A stretch of 64,000 bases of DNA from Setophaga petechia (Eukaryota > Chordata > Aves > Passeriformes > Parulidae): NCBI GenBank assembly GCA_024362935.1, contig JANCRA010000032.1:7057001-7121000 (forward strand), written 5' to 3'. Made by a program: the position numbers and the translations under genes. The notes under the pieces were generated by a model. The model made no database searches. It had not been told where the DNA came from and saw nothing but the letters and a program-made list of their open reading frames with translations. Within the stretch, counting starts at the first letter, position 1. Each line of letters starts with the position of its first letter. Shown piece after piece: positions 14,215 to 26,046 of this stretch.

Positions 14215-17200
14215 GATTAGCTTGGGTTTCAGTTCCCCCAGACTGCCAAATTTCATAGCTAGATCTCCTTTGCTTCAGGAGTGTCATGGCAGAGTGGCTG
14301 GGACACTTCTGTCCTATGGCAAGACTCCAGTTAGTGGCACCAGAACTTCTGGTGGGGCAGCAAGCACAGGCTCATGGATCTCAGCAGTGCTGCCTAATCA
14401 GTGTGGGTAGTGAAGGCCTAAGTCTTAGACCCGTCCTGATACCTCTGGCACATTTTCATGTCCTACTAGCAAGTTTCCCTATAATGTGTTGGTCTCTCTT
14501 CAGCTTTTCTATAACATGAGGTTGCAAAATTAAATTTTAGATGTCGGATACTTTCTTTATTCAAGGACTTGGCATCATCCTGATGGCACAATCCATCCCT
14601 TTTTTTCTGTCAAAGCAGGAGAAGTGAAAAGAAAGAGCAGCAGACACCAAGCACCTCTGCTAAATGCCCCTAGACTCGCGCAGGAGCGTTATTGTACTCT
14701 GAGCTGCACAGAGAACAGCACTGCAGGGCCATAGACCAGTTCCTACAGGCCTGCTCACCTTTCTTACTCATCCCCTCCCAGCACTTTATGTGGACAAATT
14801 TTAGCCTACTTGAAAACAGCTATTTTGGCCAATTCAGTGTTTGCAAATCATGTTGGCATGGTTACCAAAGGGCACCTGGGAAGGGTTATGAAAGCTTTGC
14901 CAGCTTTCTGTTAACTCGGGAAGGCCATAGAAAAAACTACCTCACTTTTATTACACATCCTGTACAGACATGTTCACACAGCAAACATGGCAATAAAGAT
15001 GGATCATCCCTTGAAAAAAATTCCCCCCAGCTGAAGCATTACATCTGGTCAACACAGGGCCATGGTGTCCTGCCACCTGAGCTTCACACTTAGAGATACT
15101 TTAATTTTGGTCTGGATCTGTCCCTTCATGCCCACAGTCAGGGTGAAATGGGGAAAACAGCAAAAGGTTGTGGACTTTTAAAATCAAAATTCTCTGCAAA
15201 GGGGCACTTTTTAAACGTAGCCACCCAAAACACAGCTGGAAAAAAAATCCAGGTCCTATCAGTGCTTGTTGTCTGGAGGTGAGGCCTCCTGCTTTGATCC
15301 AGCTTCAGCTGCCATCTGCCACTTTTCCTCCCTAGCCCTCCTCTCTGTCTGCAGCCATCTGAGCAGACTCAGCACCCTGGGCCAGCACAGCCAGGCAGGG
15401 GGGAGGACAAGAAGGAGCCAAGTTCAGAGCTCCAGACATTGCTGCTGGAAGATTTTCCACCTGCCCAAGTGTGCTCTGATTCACCATCTGCTGCAGGCTG
15501 AACAAAAGATGGATTACAACTGTAACAGCTACTGAAGGATACAGCTGAATGTGGCTGCGGTGCCTTTTGCCTACTTGGCTGCCTGGCTCCCTGTGACGAC
15601 TTTGTGGCACCTTCCCAAACCTGAGTCAGAGCTGCTCCAAGCTCCAAGAAATACTGGGCATTTGTTAGCTGTGAAAAGCAAGGAGAGTTGGACCCTTGGA
15701 GTTTTGCAAATGAATAGCTGACCTCTGAAACAGAGATGGGAATCACTCACCTTGCTGTCAAACAGGACAGCTAGAGGAGAAAGTGATTGCCCTTATCCCT
15801 CCCCATGGGCACAGAGCAAAGTGAAAAGTCATGTAACCACCTGCAGAAGTTTTAATAAATAAGGGTATGGTGAAAGTTTAAAAGCTTGCTGCTTTCTACT
15901 GAGCAGACTGTCTTCTGAGGCTGTGGCTGTCTGGCTCCAAGGAAAAAGTCTGTGTTTGATACTGACACCCTGGCTGCTTACTGCAGAAAAGAGGTGGGTG
16001 CCATCCCACGAAGGAAAAGCTGAAATCTTAATGTCATCAGTAAGAAATGGGAGGAAGGCATTCTTTTACCACACACTGTGAGTGGCAAAATGAAAAGGAA
16101 GTTGCCTTCAGACCTTCAGGTCTGAAGCTGAGTCCCAGTTTTACAGCTGCAGAATTGCACTCAATTTTTTCTAGCCGATAACTGAGTCACTCCAGAGATC
16201 AGAGCTTTGCTGGTATCTGCCCATTACAAACATCCATAATCTGAGGGTGACTACTGGCCCATGTACCAAACAGTAGGTGAGGATGTACTTAATTCATCTA
16301 TGTCACACTGAGATTGCTAGCTAATTAAAAATGGAAACTCAGCCCCAGATCTGCAGTGATAATGTCAGATGAGGATATTATTGGCATTAAATTGCTTCAC
16401 TCTCACATCTCATCCTTTCCAGATGGGAATTACTTGTACTTGGATATGTGCAAAGTCTTTAATTAGTATGTTCAGAAAGTCATAGATTAAAAAATCTACA
16501 CAAGACAAAAATAGTAACAATTATTATTCCCGTGGTGATCTTTTCCATTACTAACTGTTTAAAATTATATATAATGTGCTAAATACAGGTACTTATTACT
16601 TTCCTTGTTTAACTCTTCATTATCTTAATTATTTTCAATTTTTTTTTTTTACTACTTTTGCTTTGGCTCCTCAATATCCTTATGATGAGCCTGATCCTGT
16701 CAGGCTAAGAGGTCCAGAGAAAAGGAGGAGATGGTCATCACCCCAGATTTTACAGTTTGATTGCAGTACAAGACAAGAGAGTAATCAAGTGCTGAGGAGT
16801 GCAGAAGAGACACAGCTGCCTCTGCGAAATGCTGTGTAAGTTACCCTTTGCATAGGAGAAAATCATAGAAACTGTCAATCCCAGTGTTCTCAACACGTTT
16901 TGTCAAAGAAGGACCTGAGACCATTGACACAGCAGTGTCACAGAGATTTGCTCTCACAACCACAAAAAAGGGCCAAAGGCTGAATGTTTCTCTCTCACCA
17001 CTACTTCTTTTTGTTGTTCTTCGGTCATATCAGTGAGTGACTGTGTGGGCAATTGTTTACAAATACCATTCTGCAGCCTTTACTGGATCAAATTCTCATG
17101 TTTCATGGAGTGACCACAGACTGCAGAACTCTGAATTTACCTATCTTTTTGGCTGACCACATTTTGGTTTGACCACATTTTCTTTGGGAAGAAAATAGTG

Positions 17201-20200
17201 AGACACTTTTTTATTTTGCTAGTTCTTACATTGTGTATGCCCTACACTGGAGACAGTAATTCCTTCCAAATAACATTATATTCTTTCCAAAGTACATCCT
17301 GTGACTCGGGTATAAAAAAATCTGTTGTTAAACCCTGCTGTCTATGCTACCTGCCAGTGTACTGGAAATGAGTAATCCTCATAAGCAGAAGTAGAACAAA
17401 CACCCTTAAAGAGAAAGAAGGCCCGTCCTTTCCTAAGAATGGAAAGTTTGTTAACAAACATTATTTAACAGACTTAATCATAACTAAAGAATAAAAGGGC
17501 ATCCCAAGAGAGATACAACTAACACTAAGGACATTTTCTTCTTAAAAGTCAGGCTGGCGTGCCAGACTACTTAAACACCAGACAAATGCCCTGCTAGAGA
17601 AGCTAATGTAAGGTAAGGAACTTCTGCAGCATTTCAAAGCTACAAAAATAATCATATCTTAGTATTACTGACCAGACACAAATACTTCTCTCCTTTTTTA
17701 AGATGTGTGAACATTTTAGAGATTCCAACACTGACAAAGGCTTCATATGCAGAAACACCAGGGCATTTTACTTTGAACATGGTTGCAGGACAGAGACTCA
17801 AGTTCTTCCTTTACCTCCTCTCACTTCCACTTACAAAAAATTGAAACCCAGCTGTCAGCCTTCTCACCATGAGCCCATAGAGAAACAGGAAGGAGCTTCA
17901 GTCTCATAGCCTCAAAGAGTGCAGAAGACATTGAATCTGACCGCCCAAAAACACCTCTTAAAATAAGATTTGGTTTGTTTCCTTGGTAGTTTTATTTTAA
18001 CAACAATCTTCTTTTAGTTCAAATATAGCAAGCTAGAAAGAAAGTGTTTTATTTTCCACTTTTTGACCCTGGAGGCTACAAATAATTAAAATTTTGCAAC
18101 TTCTAATTCACTACAACTTTTAAAGGAGCTTTCCTCTCTAAAAGTGGGGTAAGAAACTTTCAGAATGAAAAGACCCAGCATGTACTTCTTGTAAAAAAAC
18201 ATAAAATTCTACAGTCCTGGAGTGTTATATTGAGTATATGCAGTAATTAATGCTGCAGCACAATATTCTGTGGTATATCTTAACATAAAGAACCCACTTT
18301 CAGTGAAGTTGAAGACCTTTGATGAGTAGTAATAGATCATTTCCCATTTGATGGAGAGAACGGTTGATGGTGTCTTCCTTAGGATATGTTTTCCTTTTAG
18401 CCACATTCTAGTTTCTCATCCTTGTCTGTGTCCTCAGCAGAGTCTAAATGAGTACAATAGATGCTGCAGGAAAATAGGATGTGTATTAATGGTCATTAAT
18501 GGTAGAAGAAGCACTCAGAATTTTTTTTTGGTGGGACAAGAATTACAACCAAAACCCACCTCCCCTACATTGTACACATGGTCAATAGCAAAGCACTTAA
18601 TATCATTAACCATTTTGTTTTCTTGACAGGTATCAATCATCTTCAGGCAGGTTTCTGGAGCAGATTGGGCTGCAATGCCAATGCATTAGAGGAGACATCT
18701 TTTGGAGGGAAAGGAAGACTCAGCAAAGTGAATGGGGACAGACAAAAGAGGGCTGAGAATTCACATGCCCAGCTGGTCAGCCTGCTCAGAGGTAGATAAA
18801 GAGGCTGGGGGTGAGAAGCTTGGCAGGAGCCTGGGCTGGCCAGCCTGAAGATCAAAGCAGAGTATTTCCCTTGATGCAGGTCAGCACAAGGCCTTGCCAT
18901 CTGGCCACAGCACTGACAAAGCACTCTTGAACCATGTCTTCATAAGGACTTAACTGGTGTGCTGCTACCAGGGCTAAACCATAAAACTCCATTTCCTGCT
19001 GGGATGAGTGCTAACCTTCACTGAACCAAACAGACTGTTCCTGAGGGAAACTCCCAGCACTTTTCCATGAACTGACTCTAATACTTGAGACTGGCATAAC
19101 TCCTGGGAGAGTAGTCATCAAGTTCATGATATCTTTGAGTGTTATTTCACCTCCTTAGGGAATGTGCTTGCATACATGGCAGGCCCAGTGAAGACTCCTG
19201 GAAGAGGCTATTCTCTCCAATACAAGCTAATGATTTTCTGCAGCTGTAACTAACAGTGTTGAAGATGTAATATAAAATACAGTGCGCCCTTCAAAAATAA
19301 CTCTGAGGCCCTGAAATAACTCAGAGCACCAGGCTGTACAGTCAGTAAACCCTGCACTCATCATATTTCTTAACAGTCTGGTGACAGAGCCTGAGACTGC
19401 ACATACACAGAGTATTCACTCATAAGCATAGGCAGGTCAGGTGTGGGTGACAAGGAATGGTGCCAGGACAGATGGAATCAAGGGAAAATGCAGAGATGTC
19501 TATTCCTGCAGATAGAGGGCTGTGTGCATGTTTCTGAGGTACAGCATTCTAAGAGCTTGATCCCAAAACGGTTGCTTAGGTTTCCTGCACAGTTGTGAGT
19601 GTGTGAAACAAGACAGATGAAATACCTGCTGGAGATGCATACCCGTGGCTGTTCCCTGGCCACAGAAGGAGTCCAGGCCCTGTGCTGGGAGGATGCACCA
19701 GGGCTCAGCCAGTCACAGCTGCATGGGGGATCCCACACAGGATGATCAATTGTGTGTGTGTGCAGTGCCCAGACCAGGGCATCACACCTCATTTCTTCTT
19801 GTAGGCAAATGGTCCTGTGACTAGACAAATGTCATCAAGAGATGTCCTGTCTCCCGGAGCAGGATTTCATGGGAACTGAGTATTTTACTGCTCCAGAGAG
19901 ACACTGGCATCCAGCTGGTATCCCTATAAGAAACACGCATTCAAGAAAAATGCATTTTGACACACACGTTTTGAACTGACCCAACCAAACCATCTCCTAC
20001 TCTGGGAGGTAAATGGAGGGCAAGGTCCTTGGGGCAGCACAGGGAAAACTTTCATTTGTGAAAAAAAAAAAGGGAGGGACACTGTCTGAAGTCATGCTCC
20101 AAGGAATGGTGAAGGAGAGCACCAGGGAATGGTGCTCTCCTTCACATCCCTACCACCAGCCTGGGCTTTTCTGCTATCCCAGTGCCAGTCCATGTGGAAT

Positions 20201-21355
20201 GAATCACTGCAGCAGCTCGATGAAGCAGCGAGCCATGAACACATTTCCTTGTGTTACCTAATGGTGAAACACAGAGGATGTGGCTAATTAGGGAATCATC
20301 CTCACTCTGGCACATTTGCTCAAATGGAAATGGGTTTTGAGGTTTGCTGACTGCTGAGGGTGAAGCTGCTGAGTAGGTAGTCACAGAAGCATTTAAGTGT
20401 CCACACTCTCTGCAGGTTACCTGCTATGCAGCAACAGCCACAAATATGTCAAACATGTAAAAAATGCAAGAGATTAAAAATACAACTTTTTTCCCCCCTT
20501 GGGAAAGTTTGGAGACTGTGTGCTGTTAACTCATCTGAAACCATGATAAAGCTGTGGATGGTCATGTCAAAGAGCCATGCATGGAGGATGAAAGTAATTT
20601 GCTGCCAAGGGTGGCAACAAACCCACGCACCATCTGAGTGTAAGCTATTTCTCTAAGCAGATGCAACTATGGCTTTTTTTTCTTCTTTTTTTTTTTTTTT
20701 TTTGTGAACACCATCCTTGTTTCTGACTCAAATTATATTTTCTTTCTGTTCATCTTCCCAGGAAGAGGATTTTTGTATTTGTTTGTTTTGCCTTTTCCAG
20801 TGTATTTACAGCTCTAGATCACAGCTGTATTTGTATGGGGATAAAAAGGAACACGGTTTAAAGAAACATAACTAGAACTAATCATTGTAGATATGGTTGA
20901 TAGTTCTACCCAGAAAAATACCTTGGTTTCAATTGTTTATAATTTTGAACATATGGTCTGAAATTTTCCATTTTCTGACTTCAGTTTGATTTCATCAAAG
21001 GCTTTGGGCAGGGGGAAGCTTGTTTCTTTCCATGTCAGCTGAGGGAGATAAGGCACTGCAGAATAACACCAAAGTGGGATTTTTCACATAGAACATTATG
21101 TAAAGGTTGCAATATCGCCATCTTTGTGAGGAAAAAACTGCAGTTTGGCATGAAATGTGCTTTTTCCTGTTTCCAGGTTACAAATGTCAGAAAAAAAATG
21201 AGCTGTATATGCTCAGTAGAGACCAGGTAACAGCTTTAACATTTATTTTTTGAAAACATGGTCAAGTTTAGAGTTGCATAGGCCCTTCTCTTTAAATGCA
21301 GTTTCTCTACTCTCTTGACTGTTCTGGGGATAGACAGAGGAGCTGACACTAAGCA
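14215..21355. other. Intergenic DNA between two CR1 copies
   Basis: There is no recognisable gene. The stretch contains a T-rich run at about 20,683-20,703 and one exon-like segment near 16.7 kb, listed separately. Open frames of up to about 130 codons (for example 14,692-15,093) show no recognisable domain. They look like chance frames in locally GC-richer DNA. Confidence 0.55.
16690..16835 (+). other. Candidate internal exon (speculative)
   Basis: A run of about 12 T and further pyrimidines at 16,638-16,680 is followed by AG dinucleotides at 16,688-16,689 and 16,702-16,703. An open frame then runs to TGT|GTAAGT at 16,833-16,841, a strong 5' splice site. The enclosed 132-146 bp has typical exon length. 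The translated peptide is charged (contains PEKRRRWSS) and is not recognised. The first AG is separated from the T-run by mixed sequence, which weakens the acceptor. A lncRNA exon or chance are both plausible. Confidence 0.13.
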
Positions 21356-21655
21356 TCACAGAACCACTAGGTTGGAAGGGACCTTCAAGATTATCGAGTC
21401 CAACCCACGCCCTAACACCTCAACTAAACCATGGCATCAGTGTCACATCCAGTCTTTTTTTAAACACATCCAGGGATGGTGACTCCACCACCTCTCCAGG
21501 CAGACAATTCCAGTGCTCTTTCACTCTTTCTGTTGGGGAAAAAAAAAACAAAACAAAAAAAAAGCTTTTCTCTTCTATATAGTCAGTCCCAGAAGGAATT
21601 TGAGAATAAACCCTTTCTACCAGGCTTGCCTTGGGTTGTATGAACAATGCCCCAA
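21356..21655 (-). mobile_element. CR1 LINE 3' end, reverse orientation
   Basis: Read on the plus strand it opens with the reverse complement of the CR1 3' terminus (ACAGAACCACTAGGTTGGAAGG) and continues into the end of ORF2. On the minus strand a frame through 21,420-21,647 reads HWNCLPGEVVESPSLDVFK, a degenerate form of the conserved CR1 ORF2 C-terminus. An A-rich expansion at 21,539-21,563 interrupts the element. The fragment is 5'-truncated and non-functional. Confidence 0.93.
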
Positions 21656-22037
21656 AAAAATCTAAGCAAACTCAGATTTTGGCCCCATATCCAAAATATT
21701 TGACTAGGAAATGGTGATAAAATTTTCAAAGGGTCTAAGTACCATTTGCTCTGGTACTTTTAAGTTACAGCCTTAGGAAGTGTCAGCCTCATGCACAGCA
21801 TGCCTGGATGTGCTCCCTTACCTGTTTCTGCCTTCTCTGCAGCAGGAGCTGCTCTGGCTGTCCCAGTGGTGACCCTTGGCAGTGATGGTTAGCAGAGAAT
21901 CAGGCACCTTGCAGAGATGACATCCCCTTGATAGACTCCTGTCTAACAGCAGTGACAAATCCCCAATGATTCCAGTGCCAACCACTGCAGGGAGGAGGGA
22001 GCCTGAATTTATTACTGAAGAGATACAAGCCCTTGTC

Positions 22038-22092
22038 TCTACACAAAAACAAAACAAAACAAAACAAACAACAGCACACAAAACCAGAACAA
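22038..22092. repeat. A-rich (AAAAC)n-like simple repeat
   Basis: Roughly four AAAAC units sit within a longer A/C-rich run ending in CACACAAAACC. It is a short microsatellite with no attached element body. Confidence 0.75.
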
Positions 22093-24056
22093 AAAGCACC
22101 CAAAGACTAGCTATTTAGTACTAAATGTGTTGCAATAACTGGAATTAAATGTAAAGATCTGTCTAAAATCTAGTGGTGAGATGCAATGTGAAAGAAAGTT
22201 GTCAGCATGTATGTGGTTGAAATATGAGTAAATACATTGTTTGTTGTGTGGGTAAACATAGAAGAAGAGGAAAAGAGGGTCCACAGAAATTCCCATCATT
22301 CACATGGCCAGGGGAGCACATCTCCCACTTGGGTAAGCTGGTATCTCATTCTACCTAAATTTTTACTCTCTGTGACCATCAGTTCATGTAAGTGCCAACC
22401 TGCTTGATGGGGGAAGAATGGGGCACTCCCAGAATATGGGCTGGATCTCAAATTCAAGAAAAAAATCACTGTTCTAGCACTGTTTTCAACAATGCCTGTG
22501 CAGAAATGAATACAAGGAAAAGGTCTTGTTCATATCCCAGTACTGTTAGTCCCCAAAGCAGAGACAGACTGTCAGCTTCTCTTTCATATACAGTTGCAAA
22601 GACTCAGGCATCTGTAACACATGTTCGGGTTTTTTTTACAACTCCCTGTGGTGCTTGTGGCAATGGACAGGAGCGATTGCAGAAATGTGCAGAGCAACCA
22701 GTTCCCGGGCCAAAAGCCAGCCAGCTTGCATCCTCTCTGCTCACCAGATCTCAAGCATCAGGGAAATGATGTAGCTGCAAGAACTGCTGAGGTCAACAGC
22801 TGAAATCTGCTCTTTGTTGGGTTTTACAGGATTTCCCTCCAGGCCCCAGACAAAAGTTGCCAGACAGATTGAAGTGAGAGCACTTTAAGGGAGCAGCATG
22901 TTGGGTACTGAAAGCCCAGCTCTGCAGGTGGGAGAGGGTCTGAGCAGTGTGGCAGGGAGGGGGAAGAGCAGCAAGGGAAGGAAACAGCTGGTGCAGATGT
23001 TCCTGCCAGAGCACCATGGACAGGAGCAAACACTATGTCACTAAGGTAGGGACAGGTTTCAGATTTCTGACTATGCATAGCAAAAACATTTCAGGAACTC
23101 CTTCAAAATTTCACCCACAAACAAATGAAATATGATCACTAGTGATTTAATGTGATTTCCAGCATTGTCAGGGAAAATTACACAGTGTTATTATAGGAGA
23201 ATTAAAACTTAAGGCAGAAAAGTAATTCAAATGCAAACACTGTCTCCTCAACTAATCCTGCTCAGAAATCTTTTCTTAGCAGAGATAAAAACTTATGTTA
23301 AATCTGCCTGTTTAGAGTGAGGACATTTTGGAAGTAGTTACTGTTGAACAACTGTAATCAGTTGTTACTGATTACATCCAAACAGCACTTAAAATATTGC
23401 AGAAGTTTCAATAAGTATCAGTTAGCTTAATTTAAAGTCACAGTGAAAAGCCATCCAAGGGTCACATATCAGGCAGTGTTGTTTCTGCTCTCAGAAGGAA
23501 GTTTTCTCATCTGCAGAACCTGCAGTTCTCTCTTCTCTTCCTTGAGCAAGGTCATCTGTGAGCAAACCAGGGCCCAGAAAATCACCATTAAAATCAAATG
23601 GCAGCTTCATTCCTGTCCTCACTGCAAAACACAGCAAATCTTGACACCTCACTGTACTTGCCAATAACACTTTAGGGTGGAAGGACAAACCAATGTAGGT
23701 TCATCAACTACCAGCCAAGAAAAAATTCTGTAATCAGTGAGTCTGAAGTTCCACAAAACACAAGCTCTAGGAGTGTCCCAAAAGAGAATCAATTTGAGTC
23801 AAAGTTACTCCTACAAACCAGAATTCATGCAGGGAGACTTTTGTCTTAATGCTGTGCGTTTGGAAACAGGTGGGATTTTTTAATCATAACAACTTGCTAT
23901 AAGACAAAAAAAAAGAAAAAAACATTTTGAAGGAAAACTTGCTTTCTTGCTTTTGAATATGTCAGTGGCAATAAAAACATTCCATTTGCTCCAGTAAATT
24001 TAGCATCCAAAAAGCAAGCTTTAAGGCTATCTCTTTTTTTATGCTGAACTTGCATG

Positions 24057-24186
24057 GCTCCTCTCCTCTCCTCTCCTCTCCTCTCCTCTCCTCTCCTCTC
24101 CTCTCCTCTCCTCTCCTCTCCTCTCCTCTCCTCTCCTCTCCTCTCCTCTCCTCTCCTCTCCTCTCCTCTCCTCTCCTCTCCTCTCT
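24057..24186. repeat. (CTCCT)n pentanucleotide microsatellite, about 26 units
   Basis: About 130 bp of essentially perfect CTCTC/CTCCT pentamers, homopyrimidine on the plus strand and homopurine (GGAGA) on the minus strand. The lack of interruptions indicates a young, probably length-polymorphic array. A perfect homopurine-homopyrimidine tract with mirror symmetry is a known substrate for triplex (H-DNA) formation; that property is inferred here. The minus-strand open frame of repeated GEERR is a by-product of the repeat, not a protein. Confidence 0.97.
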
Positions 24187-26018
24187 GTGGAATGTGAATG
24201 CCTTCTAACCACACATTAAATGATGCCTCCAGGTGCTGTCATACCTGGTTTGTTGCCTTCCTTATCATCTCCCCAAGGCAAGATGGGTATCTGTGGTGTT
24301 TCTGAAGAGGCTTTTTTTAGATCTACCTGCTGCTCTATGTTTATATTAGATTAGACAGATTGAAGAAGTACACGTGATCAAGCTCACAGTAGATGACAAC
24401 ACACTTGTGTAATTCCAAATGTCATTTCAGTTGTTTAGTCTATTTATTTCAACACTTGTTTTTCACATGTTTTGTACCTTTAATGTCCTTGTCCCTATCA
24501 CAAGCTGCTCCCTAATTCTTTTGCAGACTGTATAAAATATTTTTTAAATAATGTATTTTAAAATTACTTGTTCTCTGCAGTGCATTCCTGTCCCAATCAC
24601 AAGTCAGTGTCCTCCTTACAACTGTCAATGAAGGGGATTTTTTGTTGAAAGTTAACATTGTTATTTCTCTGTCCTGGCTTGTCCTGCCCATATGCAAACA
24701 GTCAGCACAACCAAGAGGAACAGGGTGAACAGCTGGGCTGGGGGAAGAAGTGGGAAATTATTCAGCTGCTTTCACTGCCAAAGCAAACACATTGTGTACC
24801 TGCACCATCAGCACAGTAGTCAGGCTTTAAAAAAAGAAAGAAAAAAAAAGGAACAAAGAAAACTCCCATGATACAGAAGATGTGTCATGCACAGTACAAC
24901 GTGGGGTAAAGGACACCTACCCTCAGTCTGGTCCTGTGGTGAGGTTTCTGCATGGTGAGCCCCTTGCATGAGCTTCTGTGTCAGAAGAATGTTTGCTGCC
25001 CTGAGTTAAGTGGCAAAGGGTGCACCCAGTCATTTGGTGTGAGATTAAGAAAAGTTCCCTGTGTTGTGCTGCTCTCTATAACAATTATAGCCTCAGAGTC
25101 CAAGCTCTTAATTCCCAGATCTGAAAGGAGGCAGAGGGAAAAATCTCACATTTTTGGTGATGGTATGATGTCCAATTTCTTCTAAGAACTCTTTCTAAAA
25201 TGTCACACTTATATTGTCAGAAAGAAATGTTCTGGAGCACTGGCACACTGGTGGATGTTGTGATACTGTCTCAGCCAGAGCAGAACAGCCAGTCCATGCA
25301 CTCCAGAGCAGTTATTCTAACATGGACTGCTTGTTACACTGAATTGATTCAGATAAGCTGTGCTGACTTTAACAGGAATGCAGTTTCACCCATGCTTGGG
25401 GGATGCATTGCTTTGACTTGAACTTGTCTAATTGCACTCATGGAAAAACCATGTGCAGGCGAGCCCTAAGAGCCTCAATTCCCAGTAACTCGTTTTTGAC
25501 TCATGGCCATGCTGAGAAAAGGCAAGACTGTGCTTGTTTAGTCAGCAGATGAAAGTTGTCATACTAGAAATACCATTATGGCAAGATTAGCATTGTGTGG
25601 AATTGTAATAATTAGTTAGCACACCAGCATATAAACAAAAAGACAAATTGCTGACAAAAAGCTTTTTTATATTGATTGCAAATAAAACTTGAGAGAATGG
25701 GTGCTTTCAAAATAAGGAGGAGGTATGACAGCTTTTGTTTGACCTATGACACATCCCTTGGGATGAATACTATTTAACTCGAGAGGATTTTGATAGAATT
25801 CCCATGGTGGTGCACTCTGGCTGCTTTATTAGAATTTAGCCAAATATCCACAAGATATTAAACAACAATATATACAGATAAAATCAGTTCTGGAAAACAG
25901 ATCGGCATTTTCCTACAAAGTGTTAAAAAGGAGGTGTTCTTTATGAGCTTGGCAAAAAGCACAAAGCATTGAATTAATTATTCTAATTCAGAGAAGGGGG
26001 AGTGGAATTTTTCTTTGG

Positions 26019-26046
26019 TTTTTTTTTTTTTTTTTTTTTTTTTTTC
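26019..26046. repeat. Poly-T tract
   Basis: A run of about 26 T follows GGTTT. No adjoining retroelement body was recognised. Confidence 0.8.

Noticed and set aside
23897..24214. 105-codon frame of GEERR repeats
   Set aside because: It is a by-product of the (CTCCT)n array.
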